Positions 39,528 through 49,565 are shown, counted from the stretch's first letter. The stretch: DNA of 64,000 bases from Isosphaeraceae bacterium (GCA_026004735.1 BPJS01000001.1:2356001-2420000), one strand, 5' to 3'. Program-made: numbers and translations. Notes: a model not told the origin generated them from the letters alone.

Positions 39528-40043
39528 ATGAAACGCGCCCAGACGGCATCCTCCGCCGTGTCTCCCACCCGCAATAGCCTTCCCGAGGCCACGCGGCACT
39601 CCGTGACCGAGCGACTCAATGGCTACCTCGCCACCCTGACCGACCTCTACTCCCAGGCCAAACACGCCCACTGGAACGTCCGAGGCTCCGAGTTCTACCA
39701 GCTTCATTTGCTTTTTGATCGCGTCGCGGAAATGGTCGAATCCCATATCGACCCGCTGGCCGAGCGGATCACGGCTCTAGGCGGCATTGCCCTGGGAACC
39801 ATCCGGATGGCGGCCGCGGCCTCACCGCTTGACGAGTTCCCCACCGAGCCCTCCGACGGCCTGGCCTACGTCCACGCCCTGGCCGACCGCTTCGCTCGCG
39901 CTGCGAACGACCTGCGCGTGGGAATCGACGAAACCGACGAGGCCGACGACCTGGTCAGCTCCGACCTCTTGACTGGAATCGTTGCCGACCTCGACAAAGC
40001 CCTCTACCTGCTCGAGGCCCACTCCCCTCGCGGCGAATCCTAA
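39528..40043 (+). CDS. dps: Dps-family ferritin-like protein
   Basis: A 171-aa protein that stores iron as ferric mineral and protects DNA from peroxide. The inter-subunit ferroxidase site is clear: AKHAHWNVRGSEFYQLHLLF and DRVAEMVESHIDPLAERI give His, Asp and Glu ligands. The first 20 residues (MKRAQTASSAVSPTRNSL) form a basic Ser/Thr-rich tail that could bind DNA. The length fits Dps dodecamers. No OxyR site is visible. The next gene downstream is the LRAT-domain membrane protein. Confidence 0.93.
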   Translation: MKRAQTASSAVSPTRNSLPEATRHSVTERLNGYLATLTDLYSQAKHAHWNVRGSEFYQLHLLFDRVAEMVESHIDPLAERITALGGIALGTIRMAAAASPLDEFPTEPSDGLAYVHALADRFARAANDLRVGIDETDEADDLVSSDLLTGIVADLDKALYLLEAHSPRGES

Positions 40044-40222
40044 GAGAGAGCGGCCGGACGCGGTTCGGCCATCCCGCGTTACGCGCTCCAGCCCGGGCCG
40101 AAGCGTGTCTGCTGTCGGTTGCGCCAACCCAGTTCCGGAGGAGTGAGGCGTCTTGACCGCCACTCCGCGACCCGAGTCCTTTTCAGTCTCGCTTCCTCGA
40201 CTCGGTTGGCCTATCCCGCGGT

Positions 40223-41275
40223 TTGCTCCTGGCCGTTGGGTCTGGTTTGCTGGTTCTCGGACTGGTCGCCGCGTTTCTCCCCAGTCGTTTCTTCGGGTCG
40301 GTGATCCGGTTTTTGGGGGTATTGCTACTTGGCTCGGCGGGCCTCAAGGCCGCTCAATTGGTCGTTCGGCGCCTCCAATCCCGCCCGGCTCGCCGCAGCG
40401 TCACGCTGATCGTCGCCCAGGTCGCGCTGGACGCCGCGTTGGGTGTGCTCCTGCTCGCTCATCGGGAAATCTCGATCCAAATTCTGGCTCTGCTCTTTGG
40501 ACTACTCGTCCTCGGAGAGGGCCTGATCATCGGCTGGATGGCGCTGCGAGCGCCCGCGGCTCGCAGCCGCACGATCCTGGTTCTGTCGGCGCTGGCGATT
40601 TCCGGTCTGGGCCTGGCGGTGCTCGTGGGTTGGATCGACCCGATCCGTTGGGCCGGCCTGCTTGTCGGGCTGAAGCTGATCCTTTTTGGCCTGACGCTCC
40701 TGATCATCGCCGCCTGGTCGCCGGCGCGCACCGCTCCTCTAATCTACGAGGCGATTCTGAACCCCGAAGTCGGCGAGCTTTACAGCGTCTACTTCGGCGC
40801 CGCGTTCCATCTCGGCCTCTATATCGGTAACAACGAACTCGTTCACTTCCTCGACGACCACTTGGTCCACCGCGTCACCTGGGAGCAGTTTCTCGAGGGT
40901 CGTTCACCTCACCACCAGCTCTACCCGGACCTTCCGCCGGTCCCCGCCGAGCGAATCGTTGCCGTCGCCCTCGGCGAGTTCGGCAAAACGTACCCCTACA
41001 GCCTTCTCAAGTTCAACTGCGAGCATTTTGCGATCTACTGCAAGTCGGGCGGCACGACCTACTACTCTCGCTACGCCCAGGTCCCGATCAGTCTGAAAAA
41101 TGTCGCCATCAACCCGCTGATCGGCATGGTCGCCGAGCTAAACACCCGAATCATCGAATATCTCGCGTTCCACATGGGCGGACCGTCCGGGCGCGCTGTT
41201 TCGCTCCAGATCCGCCGCCTCGGTTCGGCCGTCACAGCCTGGCTCCTGACTCGCTCGGTTCGCTCGCAGACTTGA
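40223..41275 (+). CDS. DUF308-like membrane domain fused to an LRAT-like domain
   Basis: A 350-aa protein. The N-terminal half has six membrane helices in pairs (LLAVGSGLLVLGLVAAFLPS, FLGVLLLGSAGLKAAQLVV, ILALLFGLLVLGEGLIIGW, LALAISGLGLAVLVGW and others) as in HdeD/DUF308 proteins. The C-terminal half (about 165-290) is an LRAT-like NlpC/P60 domain: FHLGLYIGNNELVHFLDD holds the catalytic His and FNCEHFAIYCKS the NCEHF nucleophile Cys. LRAT enzymes are thiol acyltransferases or lipases acting on phospholipids. The start shown is a TTG with no ribosome site. GGAGGAG at 40137-40143 precedes a TTG at 40153 in another frame, so a one-base frameshift or sequence error near 40205 may have split the true N-terminus. 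Confidence 0.75.
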   Translation: MLLAVGSGLLVLGLVAAFLPSRFFGSVIRFLGVLLLGSAGLKAAQLVVRRLQSRPARRSVTLIVAQVALDAALGVLLLAHREISIQILALLFGLLVLGEGLIIGWMALRAPAARSRTILVLSALAISGLGLAVLVGWIDPIRWAGLLVGLKLILFGLTLLIIAAWSPARTAPLIYEAILNPEVGELYSVYFGAAFHLGLYIGNNELVHFLDDHLVHRVTWEQFLEGRSPHHQLYPDLPPVPAERIVAVALGEFGKTYPYSLLKFNCEHFAIYCKSGGTTYYSRYAQVPISLKNVAINPLIGMVAELNTRIIEYLAFHMGGPSGRAVSLQIRRLGSAVTAWLLTRSVRSQT

Positions 41276-41499
41276 ATCCTCCGGAAGCGTGCCTCAGGCC
41301 GCCAACTGCATGGCCAACGTTGCGCTGGCTCAGTCGTTGGTGCTGGCTTGCGGGCGTTGATTGGGCCACACGCCGCCCGGTTGTCGCTAGAAGAGGATAA
41401 CCGCTCGCGCCTGGGCCTTGACCGCATGGTCTCCGCGACCTTGCGCTTGGGGGTTCTACGCGCCGGGGCCTCCGCTCTTCGTTTTCTCCAGGGGTCCCG

Positions 41500-42765
41500 A
41501 TGCGTCGCCTTGCCCTCCTGGCCGTCCTGGCATTGTCGGTCGCCCTGCTTGCGCGTCAATCCGGTTGGACGTTGCCGGTTCTCGCCGAGTCCGACCCACC
41601 ACCGCCGCTTACGGTCGCCCAGCGTGTCTACGCAATCTTTTCGGCCTCCACGAGTGCCGAGGCTCAGGCGCTCGAAGCCCTGCGGCGAGCCTCGGATGAC
41701 CGTGCACGGCGCGACGCCTTGATCTTGCGCCGCGACGCCTTGCGCCGCGACGCCCCTGAGTTGCTGGCCCTGGCCGAGTCGCACCCCGACGACCCTGCCG
41801 CCCTCGATGCCCTGGTCTGGCTCGTGCACCGGGTTTCTGACGCCTCGGAAGGCCGTCGGGCGGCCGACCTAATCCTCGAACGCTACCGTCGCAATCCCCG
41901 CCTGGCCGGAGTCGCCGATCGCCTGGCCGAGTCCGGGTCCGAGCCCGCCGAACGTGTCCTCCGCGGCCTCCACCACGATCACCCCGTGGCGACGGTTCGC
42001 GCCGAGGCCGGCTATGGCTTGGCTCGTTTGCTTAAGGCCAGGGCCGAACGCATCGCCTGGCGCCAGCCTGATGCCGCCCGGACGCTCACTGGCCAGGCCC
42101 GCCAGGTCCTCGCCGACGCTCTGGCTCTCTGCGATGACACGCCCGCTGATCCCCATGCCCTCTCGACCCGCATCCGCGCCGAGCAGGCGGAGCTTCAAAC
42201 GCTCGGCATCGGCCAGCCGGCTCCCGAAATCCACGGAACCGACATCGACGGCCGGCCGCTCCGCCTCAGTGACTATCGCGGCAAGGTGGTCGCGCTCAGC
42301 TTCTGGGGCGATTGGTGCAGCCTCTGCTGGCAGTTTTTCCCTCACCAGCGCCAACTGGTCGAGCAGATGCGCGGCCGACCCTTCATCATGCTCGGCGTCA
42401 GCACCGACTCGGTGGACGAGGCGCGCCAGGCCGTCCGTCACGGGCGTGTCACCTGGCCTTCGTGGGTCGATGGCGGTCAGACTCGCGGCGGCCCGATCTC
42501 TCAGGCCTGGAACGTCACCGCCCTACCCGTAACCTTTCTCATCGACGACCGGGGCATCATCCGATACAAGGTCGCCGCTCAGACCGACGATCACGACACC
42601 GCCTACCTGCTCGATTCCAACGGCAGGCTTCGCCAGCGCTGGCAGGCCCGAGCCGACGAGCTGACCGAGGTCGTCACCGCCCTCGTCCGCGAGGCTGAGG
42701 CCCACTCCACCCAAACCGTTACCGAAAACCGCGAGCCGGCCATGGCGCCGGCCGACGCTCAGTAA
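41500..42765 (+). CDS. Exported TlpA/ResA-like thioredoxin-fold protein
   Basis: A 421-aa protein with signal peptide MRRLALLAVLALSVALLARQ. The region up to about residue 235 is helical, Ala/Arg/Asp-rich (YAIFSASTSAEAQALEALRR). The C-terminal thioredoxin fold begins GIGQPAPEIHGTDIDGRP, has the active-site pair SFWGDWCSLCWQFFPHQR (CxxC) and cis-Pro TALPVTFLIDDRG. It resembles extracytoplasmic thiol reductases used in cytochrome maturation or periplasmic disulfide reduction, a common domain in planctomycetes. The last 15 residues are a low-complexity tail. Partner proteins are unknown. Confidence 0.85.
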   Translation: MRRLALLAVLALSVALLARQSGWTLPVLAESDPPPPLTVAQRVYAIFSASTSAEAQALEALRRASDDRARRDALILRRDALRRDAPELLALAESHPDDPAALDALVWLVHRVSDASEGRRAADLILERYRRNPRLAGVADRLAESGSEPAERVLRGLHHDHPVATVRAEAGYGLARLLKARAERIAWRQPDAARTLTGQARQVLADALALCDDTPADPHALSTRIRAEQAELQTLGIGQPAPEIHGTDIDGRPLRLSDYRGKVVALSFWGDWCSLCWQFFPHQRQLVEQMRGRPFIMLGVSTDSVDEARQAVRHGRVTWPSWVDGGQTRGGPISQAWNVTALPVTFLIDDRGIIRYKVAAQTDDHDTAYLLDSNGRLRQRWQARADELTEVVTALVREAEAHSTQTVTENREPAMAPADAQ

Positions 42766-42939
42766 CGTCGCGCTCGATCCGTAAGCCCTCAGCCAATCCG
42801 ATCGTCACTCGTCCAGCCGTCCATCAGGCCAATACGACCGATCCGTCTGTAAGTTTTGCTCGCCGCACTCCCCCCGCGCGGACTTCGATCGGCAACGCGT
42901 GAGCGGTCCGCCGACTCTCACCTGCGATCGGCCGGGGCG

Positions 42940-43092
42940 TCAGCTTGTCGCCTTCCGGCCACCCGCCGTCCGCTTGGCTTTGAACGGGTTCCGAATCCCG
43001 CCCAACTTGGGCCGACGGCCCTTCGCCACGGGCGACGAGTCGGCCTTCTTGCGCCACTTGTAACTCTTGCGATGCCGGGTTTTGGTCTTCAT
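42940..43092 (-). CDS. Small very basic protein
   Basis: A 50-aa protein beginning MKTKTRHRKSYKWRKKADSS, with a high share of Lys and Arg throughout. Its size and composition suit a ribosome- or RNA-binding protein or a small DNA-binding protein; I recognise no family. The frame is open further upstream but this ATG gives the compact basic product. The 3' end of the quinone-oxidoreductase gene lies 122 bases upstream with a hairpin between, so it is probably its own transcript. Confidence 0.55.
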   Translation of the reverse strand: MKTKTRHRKSYKWRKKADSSPVAKGRRPKLGGIRNPFKAKRTAGGRKATS

Positions 43093-43133
43093 TGAACAGG
43101 CTCGTCTAGGGCGGTCCCATAATGACGCACAAC

Positions 43134-43162
43134 GGCCCGGGGCCCCGCTTAGACCCCGGGCC
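43134..43162 (-). terminator. Hairpin after the quinone-oxidoreductase gene
   Basis: GGCCCGGGG (43134-43142) and CCCCGGGCC (43154-43162) form a perfect 9-bp stem with an 11-base loop in the gap between the oxidoreductase stop and the small basic gene. There is no T-run on the minus strand, so termination is uncertain. Confidence 0.4.
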
Positions 43163-43214
43163 GAATCAAGAATTCTTATTATGAGTTCCCAGCCCACGCC
43201 ACGCAACGCCAGTC

Positions 43215-44231
43215 CTATCCGCCCGACACACGCACCACCACCTTGCCGAAATGCTGGCCGGACGCCAGGTGGGCATACGCCGCCGGAGCCTCGTCGAAGG
43301 GGAACACCCGATCGACGACCGGGCGCAGCCCGTGCGCTTCGATCGCCCGGTTCATCCGCTCAAACATCGCCCGCGACCCGACGAAAATGCCCCGCAGCCG
43401 AACGCTCCGCATCAGAATCGGGATCGGATTGACCTCGCCAGCTCCGCTCAGCACGCCAATGACGTGAACCTGCCCGCCCATCCGCGTCGCCCGGATCGAC
43501 CGCGCCAGCGTCCCGGCACCGCCGAGTTCGACCAGATGATCCACACCCGCGCCGCCCGACAGCGCCCGCGCCCGCTGATCCCACTCCGGCTCCTGAACGT
43601 AGTTGATGCCCTGCGCCGCGCCCAACCGCTGCGCTCGCTCCAGCTTGTCGTCCCGACTCGAAGTCACGATCACCCGAGCTCCGGCCATCACCCCCATCTG
43701 AACCGCAAACAGCGACACCCCGCCCGTCCCCTGCGTCAGCACTACCTCGCCTGGACGAACTGGGGCGCTCCCTTCGAACAGCGCATTCCAAGCCGTCAGC
43801 CCGGCACAGGGTAGGGTTGCCGCTTCCTCGTCGCTCAGATGTCCAGGCGTCGCCACCAAGCCCCCTTCGTCAAAAACCACCCGCTCGGCCAGCACTCCAT
43901 CCACCTCCCCGCCCAGAGCACGGGCCACCCGCGGTTCGCTCACCGGCCCGTCGTCCCAGCCCTGAAAAAACGTCCCGATCACCCGGTCCCCTACCTTCCA
44001 CCGCGCCACCCCGGGTCCTACCGCCGCGACCCGCCCCGCCGCATCCGAACACGCAATCCGCGGCACCGCCAACCTCGGGTTATAGGCCCCACGGACCATC
44101 ATCAGGTCGCGATAGTTCAGCGACACCGCCGCCACCTCGACCAACACCTGACCCGGCCCCACCACCGGATCGGGCCGCTCAACCAACTCCGGCGCCAGCT
44201 CGCCCAAGCGCCGAATCTCATACGCCCGCAT
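43215..44231 (-). CDS. Zinc-free alcohol dehydrogenase / quinone oxidoreductase family protein
   Basis: A 338-aa medium-chain dehydrogenase/reductase. [20 protein letters not shown] and [21 protein letters not shown] form the GroES-like half; [29 protein letters not shown] is the NAD(P)-binding Rossmann motif. The Cys cluster of the structural zinc is absent, as in zeta-crystallin-type quinone oxidoreductases. [12 protein letters not shown] and [16 protein letters not shown] are conserved family segments. The start follows the stop of the propeller gene by one base, a tight operon. The electron acceptor is not known. Confidence 0.92.
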   Translation of the reverse strand: MRAYEIRRLGELAPELVERPDPVVGPGQVLVEVAAVSLNYRDLMMVRGAYNPRLAVPRIACSDAAGRVAAVGPGVARWKVGDRVIGTFFQGWDDGPVSEPRVARALGGEVDGVLAERVVFDEGGLVATPGHLSDEEAATLPCAGLTAWNALFEGSAPVRPGEVVLTQGTGGVSLFAVQMGVMAGARVIVTSSRDDKLERAQRLGAAQGINYVQEPEWDQRARALSGGAGVDHLVELGGAGTLARSIRATRMGGQVHVIGVLSGAGEVNPIPILMRSVRLRGIFVGSRAMFERMNRAIEAHGLRPVVDRVFPFDEAPAAYAHLASGQHFGKVVVRVSGG

Positions 44232-44232
44232 G

Positions 44233-46263
44233 TCAGCGACCCTCCCCATCGACCGTGAACACCAAGTCGGCCGATCCGACATTGCCCGCCGCGTCCGTCG
44301 CCCGCACCATGAGTACATGCGGGCCCGGCCCCAGTTTCCTTAGGCTTAGCCCCAGCTCCTCACGGGTCGAGTCAAACAACCCATCGAGCGCGAACAACGG
44401 CCGCCATTCGCCCCCGTCCACGCTCCACTCGGCGGCCGTCAATCGCGTCAGTTGATCCTCGAGCACCACTCGGACCCGTTCGCCGTCTCGTTCGATCACC
44501 ACCCTCGGCGCTTCATGATCGATCACAAACGGCTCGGTCTCACGCCGACCTTCGAGCGCTTCCGCCTCCGGGTTACCTCGCTCGTCGCTGGCCGTGACTC
44601 GCAGCCGATACCGCCCGGGCGGGACCGTCGTCGCATCCCAGCTCAAAGACTTCTCCGTCAGCGGACCCGGCGTCGGAATCGCCACCCAGTCCGGCCAGTC
44701 CTCTTTGCGGATCTCCAGGCGGTAAATCATCGGGTCGCCGTTCGGGTCGCTCGCTTCCCATTTCAGTTCAAGTTTGGTTTTCCGCGTTGCTCCATCCCCG
44801 GCCGTAAGATCGGGCACCGTGATGGTCCCGACTTCAGGCGCCAGGTTGAGAGTCCGATAGGCCAGCAAGACGCCCGTCACCTCAGGAGTGCGTTTCGGAT
44901 TGTCGGTTTTGAGCGTCAGCCGATATTGCGCGAACCGGCCGTTCGGTACGTCCGACCCGGCCGCCTTCCAGCCGCTCCAGGTCGCATCCGGCTCACCCGA
45001 CTGCCCGGTCCGTAGCTCCAGACCGACGTCGGTTCCCTCCGGAGCCTCGCCCCGCCAGCTCAAAAGACCGAACCGCGCAGGCAAGCCGGCATCCAGCACC
45101 TCCGACGTCAACGTCCCCTCGGACCGATACCCTGATTCCAACCGATAGACCCCCCCCGGATCCCCCACGCCGACGTAGACCTCGCCTCCTCGTAAACCGG
45201 GAGCCAAAGTGAGCACCTGCCCATGGTCCAGCCGCGCCAGCAACGCCGGGTCGCGGCCGTCCGGCTCCATCTCGAAGAGCCTCCCCTCCGGGCCTGCCCC
45301 CACGAGAATGCGCCCCCCTCGCTCGGCCAACGCCAGCGCCATCCCCTTGAAGCGAAACAATTCCCGGGCCGGTCCACCTGGCTCGATCCGATAGACCACG
45401 TTTTCGCCGGTCGAACCTGCCTTGAGCCGCGTTGTCCCTTGAAGCGCCGTCCGAATCACGCGCCCGCCGACCATCTCGCGGCTTCGGGTCGTCCGCGGCG
45501 CCGAGCCTCCCGGAGGCTCCGAAGCCGTCCCGGCCAGCAAGCTGCCGTCCTGCCCCTTCCTGAGCGTCCGAATTTCCTCCTGCGGTGCATCGAGCACAAC
45601 CGATGCGTCCCCCGCCGGCGTGATTCGGTAGATCAAGGCGCCCGCGTCGGTGCCGACATACGCGACGCCTTGCTCGTCTACCGCAATCGACAGCAGGTGC
45701 GGTTGCCGGGCATCAAAGAGCAACGCCCACGGCCCTCCGCCCGCCGGCCTGCGCCAGAGCTGCCCCTGCGGACCGGTCGCCGCCAGCAACGAGCCATCGC
45801 CCGCGTAGGCCAGCCCCCAGACGTAGGCCACCTCCGGACCCAGTTGCTCCGACCCAACCACCTGGCCGGCCTGGTCCAGCTCGATCACACGCCCTCCCGG
45901 ACCAGTCCCTGCCGCGACCCTCCCTCCCGGCCCTGCCGCCAGCGAGAGCACTTGACCGCTCTCCGCATCGTGGACCAGCTCCCAATTCCCCTCCGCTCGC
46001 CGGTAGATCCGCCCTTGATCGCCGGTCGCGGCCCAGAGTGTGCCGCCGTCCGCCATCACCAGCGCCCAGACTCGCGCCGCTTCCAAACCTTCGACCCGGC
46101 TCAGGCGAGGTCCGAGCCAAACCCGCCCCGACTCCGCGACCACGACGCCCGCGCGTGTTCCGGCATTCAACGCCGCGAACGACTCGTGCCGCCAGATCTC
46201 CTCCTTGGCCGATGCCCCCGTCCAGCCCATCCCGAGCATCAGCAGGGCGCAACAGACTCGCAT
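44233..46263 (-). CDS. Secreted beta-propeller and Ig/fibronectin-type protein
   Basis: A 676-aa exported protein with signal peptide [19 protein letters not shown]. The first 400 residues contain repeated blades, for example [59 protein letters not shown] and [20 protein letters not shown], the pattern of a WD40/NHL-like propeller. Residues about 465-600 hold an Ig/FN3-like domain ([19 protein letters not shown]), followed by a bacterial Ig-like C-terminal domain ending [17 protein letters not shown]. No catalytic motif is seen; a cell-surface or substrate-binding role is inferred. Confidence 0.85.
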   Translation of the reverse strand: MRVCCALLMLGMGWTGASAKEEIWRHESFAALNAGTRAGVVVAESGRVWLGPRLSRVEGLEAARVWALVMADGGTLWAATGDQGRIYRRAEGNWELVHDAESGQVLSLAAGPGGRVAAGTGPGGRVIELDQAGQVVGSEQLGPEVAYVWGLAYAGDGSLLAATGPQGQLWRRPAGGGPWALLFDARQPHLLSIAVDEQGVAYVGTDAGALIYRITPAGDASVVLDAPQEEIRTLRKGQDGSLLAGTASEPPGGSAPRTTRSREMVGGRVIRTALQGTTRLKAGSTGENVVYRIEPGGPARELFRFKGMALALAERGGRILVGAGPEGRLFEMEPDGRDPALLARLDHGQVLTLAPGLRGGEVYVGVGDPGGVYRLESGYRSEGTLTSEVLDAGLPARFGLLSWRGEAPEGTDVGLELRTGQSGEPDATWSGWKAAGSDVPNGRFAQYRLTLKTDNPKRTPEVTGVLLAYRTLNLAPEVGTITVPDLTAGDGATRKTKLELKWEASDPNGDPMIYRLEIRKEDWPDWVAIPTPGPLTEKSLSWDATTVPPGRYRLRVTASDERGNPEAEALEGRRETEPFVIDHEAPRVVIERDGERVRVVLEDQLTRLTAAEWSVDGGEWRPLFALDGLFDSTREELGLSLRKLGPGPHVLMVRATDAAGNVGSADLVFTVDGEGR

Positions 46264-46367
46264 GACGGGGCCTCACCCGATCCCGGTTTGCATCGTTTCC
46301 CGACCTGCACACTCTAACACAACCAGGCCAGGCCGGCGGACGGTCCCCACTCCCCAAGGGGCCAACC

Positions 46368-46892
46368 TCACAGACCGTGCACCGCGCTCCAATTCCGAGC
46401 GATCGCCAGATGGCTGATCGCCACCGCGCACGCATCCGCCACGTCGTGCGGCTCGGGCGGCCGGTCCAGTCCCAGCTCCCGCTGCACCGCGCGCTGCACT
46501 TGGTCCTTGCCAGCACGACCGCTGCCGGTCAGCGTCTTCTTGATCCGCGCCGCCGCATACCCATGCACCGCCACCCCGCGCTGCTGCGCCGCCAGCACGA
46601 TCACGCCCCGCGCGTGCGCCATCAGCACCGCCGTCCGTGGCCGTTTCAATTGCGCGTGCACCTGCTCCAACGCCAGCGCCGCCGGTTTGAACTCGTCGAG
46701 GATTTCCAGAAGACCCCGGTGCAACGTCTCCAGACGCTCAGCAAGCCCTTGCCGCCCCCTTTGCGTCCGGATCACCCCCGCCTCAATCACCCGCACGGTC
46801 CGCCCGTCCGGCTCGACGACCGCATACCCGGTCAGATTCAGCCCCGGATCAATCCCGAGCACCCGCGCCTGTTCCCCACGCCCGCACTCCAT
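46368..46892 (-). CDS. ruvC: Holliday junction endonuclease RuvC
   Basis: A 174-aa resolvase that cuts four-way junctions in recombination. VLGIDPGLNLTGYAVV holds the first catalytic Asp, PAALALEQVHAQLKRP the Glu, and EPHDVADACAVAISH the final acidic pair of the RNase H-like fold. GGGGGAG lies 8 bases before this ATG. A start 14 codons earlier would begin one base after the cysS stop. The usual ruvA and ruvB neighbours are not in view; it lies between cysS and the propeller gene. Confidence 0.94.
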   Translation of the reverse strand: MECGRGEQARVLGIDPGLNLTGYAVVEPDGRTVRVIEAGVIRTQRGRQGLAERLETLHRGLLEILDEFKPAALALEQVHAQLKRPRTAVLMAHARGVIVLAAQQRGVAVHGYAAARIKKTLTGSGRAGKDQVQRAVQRELGLDRPPEPHDVADACAVAISHLAIARNWSAVHGL

Positions 46893-46934
46893 CGGTTCGG
46901 CTCCCCCGTCCCTGGACGCCGCCACCTGTTCCAC

Positions 46935-48434
46935 CTAGCCGTCGGTCGTCTTCCAGCGAGTCCCCTGCGGACCATCCTCGAGCACCACCCCCAGCTCCGC
47001 CAGCCGCGCTCGAATCCGATCGGCCAACTCAAACTGCTTCTGCTTCCGCAGCTCGGCCCGCAAACCCACGAGCAGATCGAGCAGCGGTCCCGTCAATCGG
47101 TCGGCACCACCGGCCGTTCGCGCCCGCCGACGACGAAACAAGCCCAAGACCCCCGTCAGCTCCCGCAGGACCACCATCGCGCCCACCAGCGGTGCCAGCC
47201 GTGCGGCCTCTGCCTGGCGAGCCTCAAGCTGGTTCTGGTCAATGTAGCGGTTAACGGCACGCACCAACTCGTAGAGCGTCCCCAACGCTCCGCCGGTGTT
47301 GAAGTCGTCGTCCATCGCCTCCAGAAACTGTGACCGCAGGGCCGCCACTTCCTCGGGCACCGGATGACCCGGCGGCTCGTCCCGCCGCCGCGGCGCTTCG
47401 AGCGCGTAAAAGTCGCGCCCTGTCAGCCGCTCGAACCGCTCGATCAGATTCCAGAATCCCTCCAACCCCCGCGCAACCTCCGCCAGCCGCTCGTTCGAAT
47501 AGTCGATCGGCCGGCGGTAATGACTCGAAAGGAGCAACGCCCGGATTGTGTCCGGCTCATGCCGCGCTAGCAGATCGCGCATCTCGACCACAGTCTCCGG
47601 GTCGGACTTGCTGATCTTGCGGCCCCCCCGCGTCAGCAACCCCGTGTGCATCCAGTACCGGGCCAGCGGCGCTCCGCTGTAGCTCTCGCTTTGAGCAACC
47701 TCGTTCTCATGATGCGGAAAGACCAGGTCAAGCCCGCCGCCGTGGATGTCAAAGTGTGGCCCCAACAGCTTCATGCTCATCGCCGAGCACTCGATGTGCC
47801 AGCCCGGCCGCCCCGGCCCCCACGGACTCGGCCACGCTGGCTCGCCCGGCTTGGACCCTTTCCACAACGCAAAATCCCCCGGGTGCCGCTTCTTCTCGCT
47901 CGGCTCGATCCGCGCTCCGGCTTCCAACTGCGCCGGGTCGCGATGACTTAGTTTGCCGTAATCCGGGTCGGTCGTTACGTCGAAGTAGACATCGCCGTCC
48001 GAGGCGTAGGCGTGGCCCTTCTCGATCAGCGCCGAGGTGATCCGAACAATCTCCTCGATGTGCTCGGTCGCACGCGGCATGTGGTCGATCCCGTCGACTC
48101 CTAGCGCCTCCAGGCAGGCCCGATAGTCGGCCGTCACCTCCTCGGCTAGTTGCTTGACGCGCGCGGCCATGTCCGCCGGCGTCGCCCCTTGCTCCTGCAC
48201 TCGCTGAATCAGCTTGTCGTCTACATCCGTGATATTGACGACCCAGGTCACCCGATAGCCCGAATGCTCCAGGTGTCGTTTGACGGTGTCGAAAATGACC
48301 GGCCCAACCATGTGACCGATGTGGCTATACGAATAGACCGTCGGCCCGCAGACATACATGCCGACCTGCCCCGGCCGGATCGTCTCAAATAGCTCCTTGG
48401 TCTGTGTCAGCGTGTTGTAAATGCGGATCGGCAT
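46935..48434 (-). CDS. cysS: Cysteinyl-tRNA synthetase
   Basis: A 499-aa class I synthetase that charges tRNA-Cys. MPIRIYNTLTQTKELFETI opens the protein. MYVCGPTVYSYSHIGHMVGP carries the HIGH motif (SHIGH) and the first zinc Cys; WHIECSAMSMKLLG supplies another; DIHGGGLDLVFPHHENEVAQ is the zinc/substrate region; GRKISKSDPETVVEM is the KMSKS motif. All key residues are intact. The start is the internal ATG that matches the family N-terminus. It sits in a minus-strand run after ispF. Confidence 0.97.
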   Translation of the reverse strand: MPIRIYNTLTQTKELFETIRPGQVGMYVCGPTVYSYSHIGHMVGPVIFDTVKRHLEHSGYRVTWVVNITDVDDKLIQRVQEQGATPADMAARVKQLAEEVTADYRACLEALGVDGIDHMPRATEHIEEIVRITSALIEKGHAYASDGDVYFDVTTDPDYGKLSHRDPAQLEAGARIEPSEKKRHPGDFALWKGSKPGEPAWPSPWGPGRPGWHIECSAMSMKLLGPHFDIHGGGLDLVFPHHENEVAQSESYSGAPLARYWMHTGLLTRGGRKISKSDPETVVEMRDLLARHEPDTIRALLLSSHYRRPIDYSNERLAEVARGLEGFWNLIERFERLTGRDFYALEAPRRRDEPPGHPVPEEVAALRSQFLEAMDDDFNTGGALGTLYELVRAVNRYIDQNQLEARQAEAARLAPLVGAMVVLRELTGVLGLFRRRRARTAGGADRLTGPLLDLLVGLRAELRKQKQFELADRIRARLAELGVVLEDGPQGTRWKTTDG

Positions 48435-48462
48435 GGACGCTCGGGGGCTTGGACTCCAACAG

Positions 48463-48681
48463 TCAACCGGACGCTCGTTCTCGCATATCCGGATCCATTC
48501 GGGAAGACCACGCAAACCAGCCTACCATCGCCATCGGGCCCCACGCGGCCAGAACCTGATCGAGCCAGGCCGCCTCGCAGCCCCGAAGGTGCATCACCCA
48601 CCAGCCCCGCACAATCCCGGCCGCCAACGCCGCTCCGGCCACCCCGCGGAGCATCGCCCCCAGCGTCCAGCTCCCGCTCAT
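48463..48681 (-). CDS. Small membrane protein between ispF and cysS
   Basis: A 72-aa protein with two probable membrane helices (TLGAMLRGVAGAALAAGIVR and DQVLAAWGPMAMVGWFAWSS). GAGAGAGG lies 8 bases before the chosen ATG, and the gene begins 14 bases after the ispF stop, so co-transcription is very likely. Family not recognised. Confidence 0.6.
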   Translation of the reverse strand: MSGSWTLGAMLRGVAGAALAAGIVRGWWVMHLRGCEAAWLDQVLAAWGPMAMVGWFAWSSRMDPDMRERASG

Positions 48682-48695
48682 CGTCGCCGCCTCTC

Positions 48696-49175
48696 TCAAG
48701 CCCGCGCCGGTTGGAGCAAAACCACCGCATCGACTGCGATCGCCTCGCCCCGACCAATCGGACCGACTCGCTCGCCGGTCTTCGCCTTCACATTGACCGC
48801 TCCCTGCTCCAGCCCCAACCGCCGGGCCAGGTTGCTGCGAATCTCGGCCTTATACGGACCCAACTTGGGGGCCTCAGCGTGAATTGTCACATCCAGATTG
48901 ACCGGCGACCACCGCGCCGCGGCCACCATCGCCAACACTTCGTCCAGCAGCCGGCCGCTGTCGGCATCCTTCCACTTCGGGTCGGTATCCGGGAAATGTT
49001 CCCCGATATCCCCCAGTGCCGCCGCTCCCAAAAGCGCGTCAGCCACCGCGTGCAGGACCACATCCGCGTCCGAGTGTCCTTCTAGACCTTTTTCGTACGC
49101 AATCCGCACACCCCCGAGCACCAACGGCCGCCCGGCCACCAGACGATGTGTATCCTGCCCCAGTCCGACCCGCAT
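48696..49175 (-). CDS. ispF: 2-C-methyl-D-erythritol 2,4-cyclodiphosphate synthase
   Basis: A 159-aa enzyme of the MEP isoprenoid pathway. MRVGLGQDTHRLVAGRPLVL holds the DxH zinc ligands; GHSDADVVLHAVADALLGA gives the third His; GDIGEHFPDTDPKWKDADS is the substrate loop; AEAPKLGPYKAEIRSNLARR and VNVKAKTGERVGPIGRGE are family segments. The length is normal. The start is the internal ATG matching the family N-terminus. It heads the run ispF, small membrane protein, cysS, ruvC. ispD is not adjacent. Confidence 0.96.
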   Translation of the reverse strand: MRVGLGQDTHRLVAGRPLVLGGVRIAYEKGLEGHSDADVVLHAVADALLGAAALGDIGEHFPDTDPKWKDADSGRLLDEVLAMVAAARWSPVNLDVTIHAEAPKLGPYKAEIRSNLARRLGLEQGAVNVKAKTGERVGPIGRGEAIAVDAVVLLQPARA

Positions 49176-49565
49176 CCTAACCGTCCCTCGATGACGACGC
49201 GTTCGCACTCCCTGACGATACGACCGCACTATCCAAATCCGCTCGGCGGCCGCATCCTACCCGTTCCTCCGTGCGCCCGCCACCTTCCTCCCTCTCGCTC
49301 AGCACCGCGCCAATTCCCGGCCAATCCGTAGTCAGGGACCACCGCCGCGGACTCATTCCGGATCTTCCCGCCGTGAAGGAGAGTCCTCAGGGATCCGACC
49401 AATCCCCCGTCGCGGCTCGACCGGTCCACCCTCCGCCGCGCCTGGGCAGCCGCTTGTAATCCGAATCACCTATTTCTTTGGTACGACGGTTGCAACCTGT
49501 TTCCCCTCGCGATCGCAGTGGTGCTGGATTGAAGATCTGAACGATCCTGGTCGAGGGAGGTCACC
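49176..49565. other. Divergent upstream region of ispF and csrA
   Basis: 390 bases without a convincing gene. It holds the promoter of the minus-strand ispF run and of csrA. GGTTGCAACC at 49488-49497 is a perfect 10-bp palindrome about 70 bases before the csrA start. No clear -35/-10 pair was found. Confidence 0.45.
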
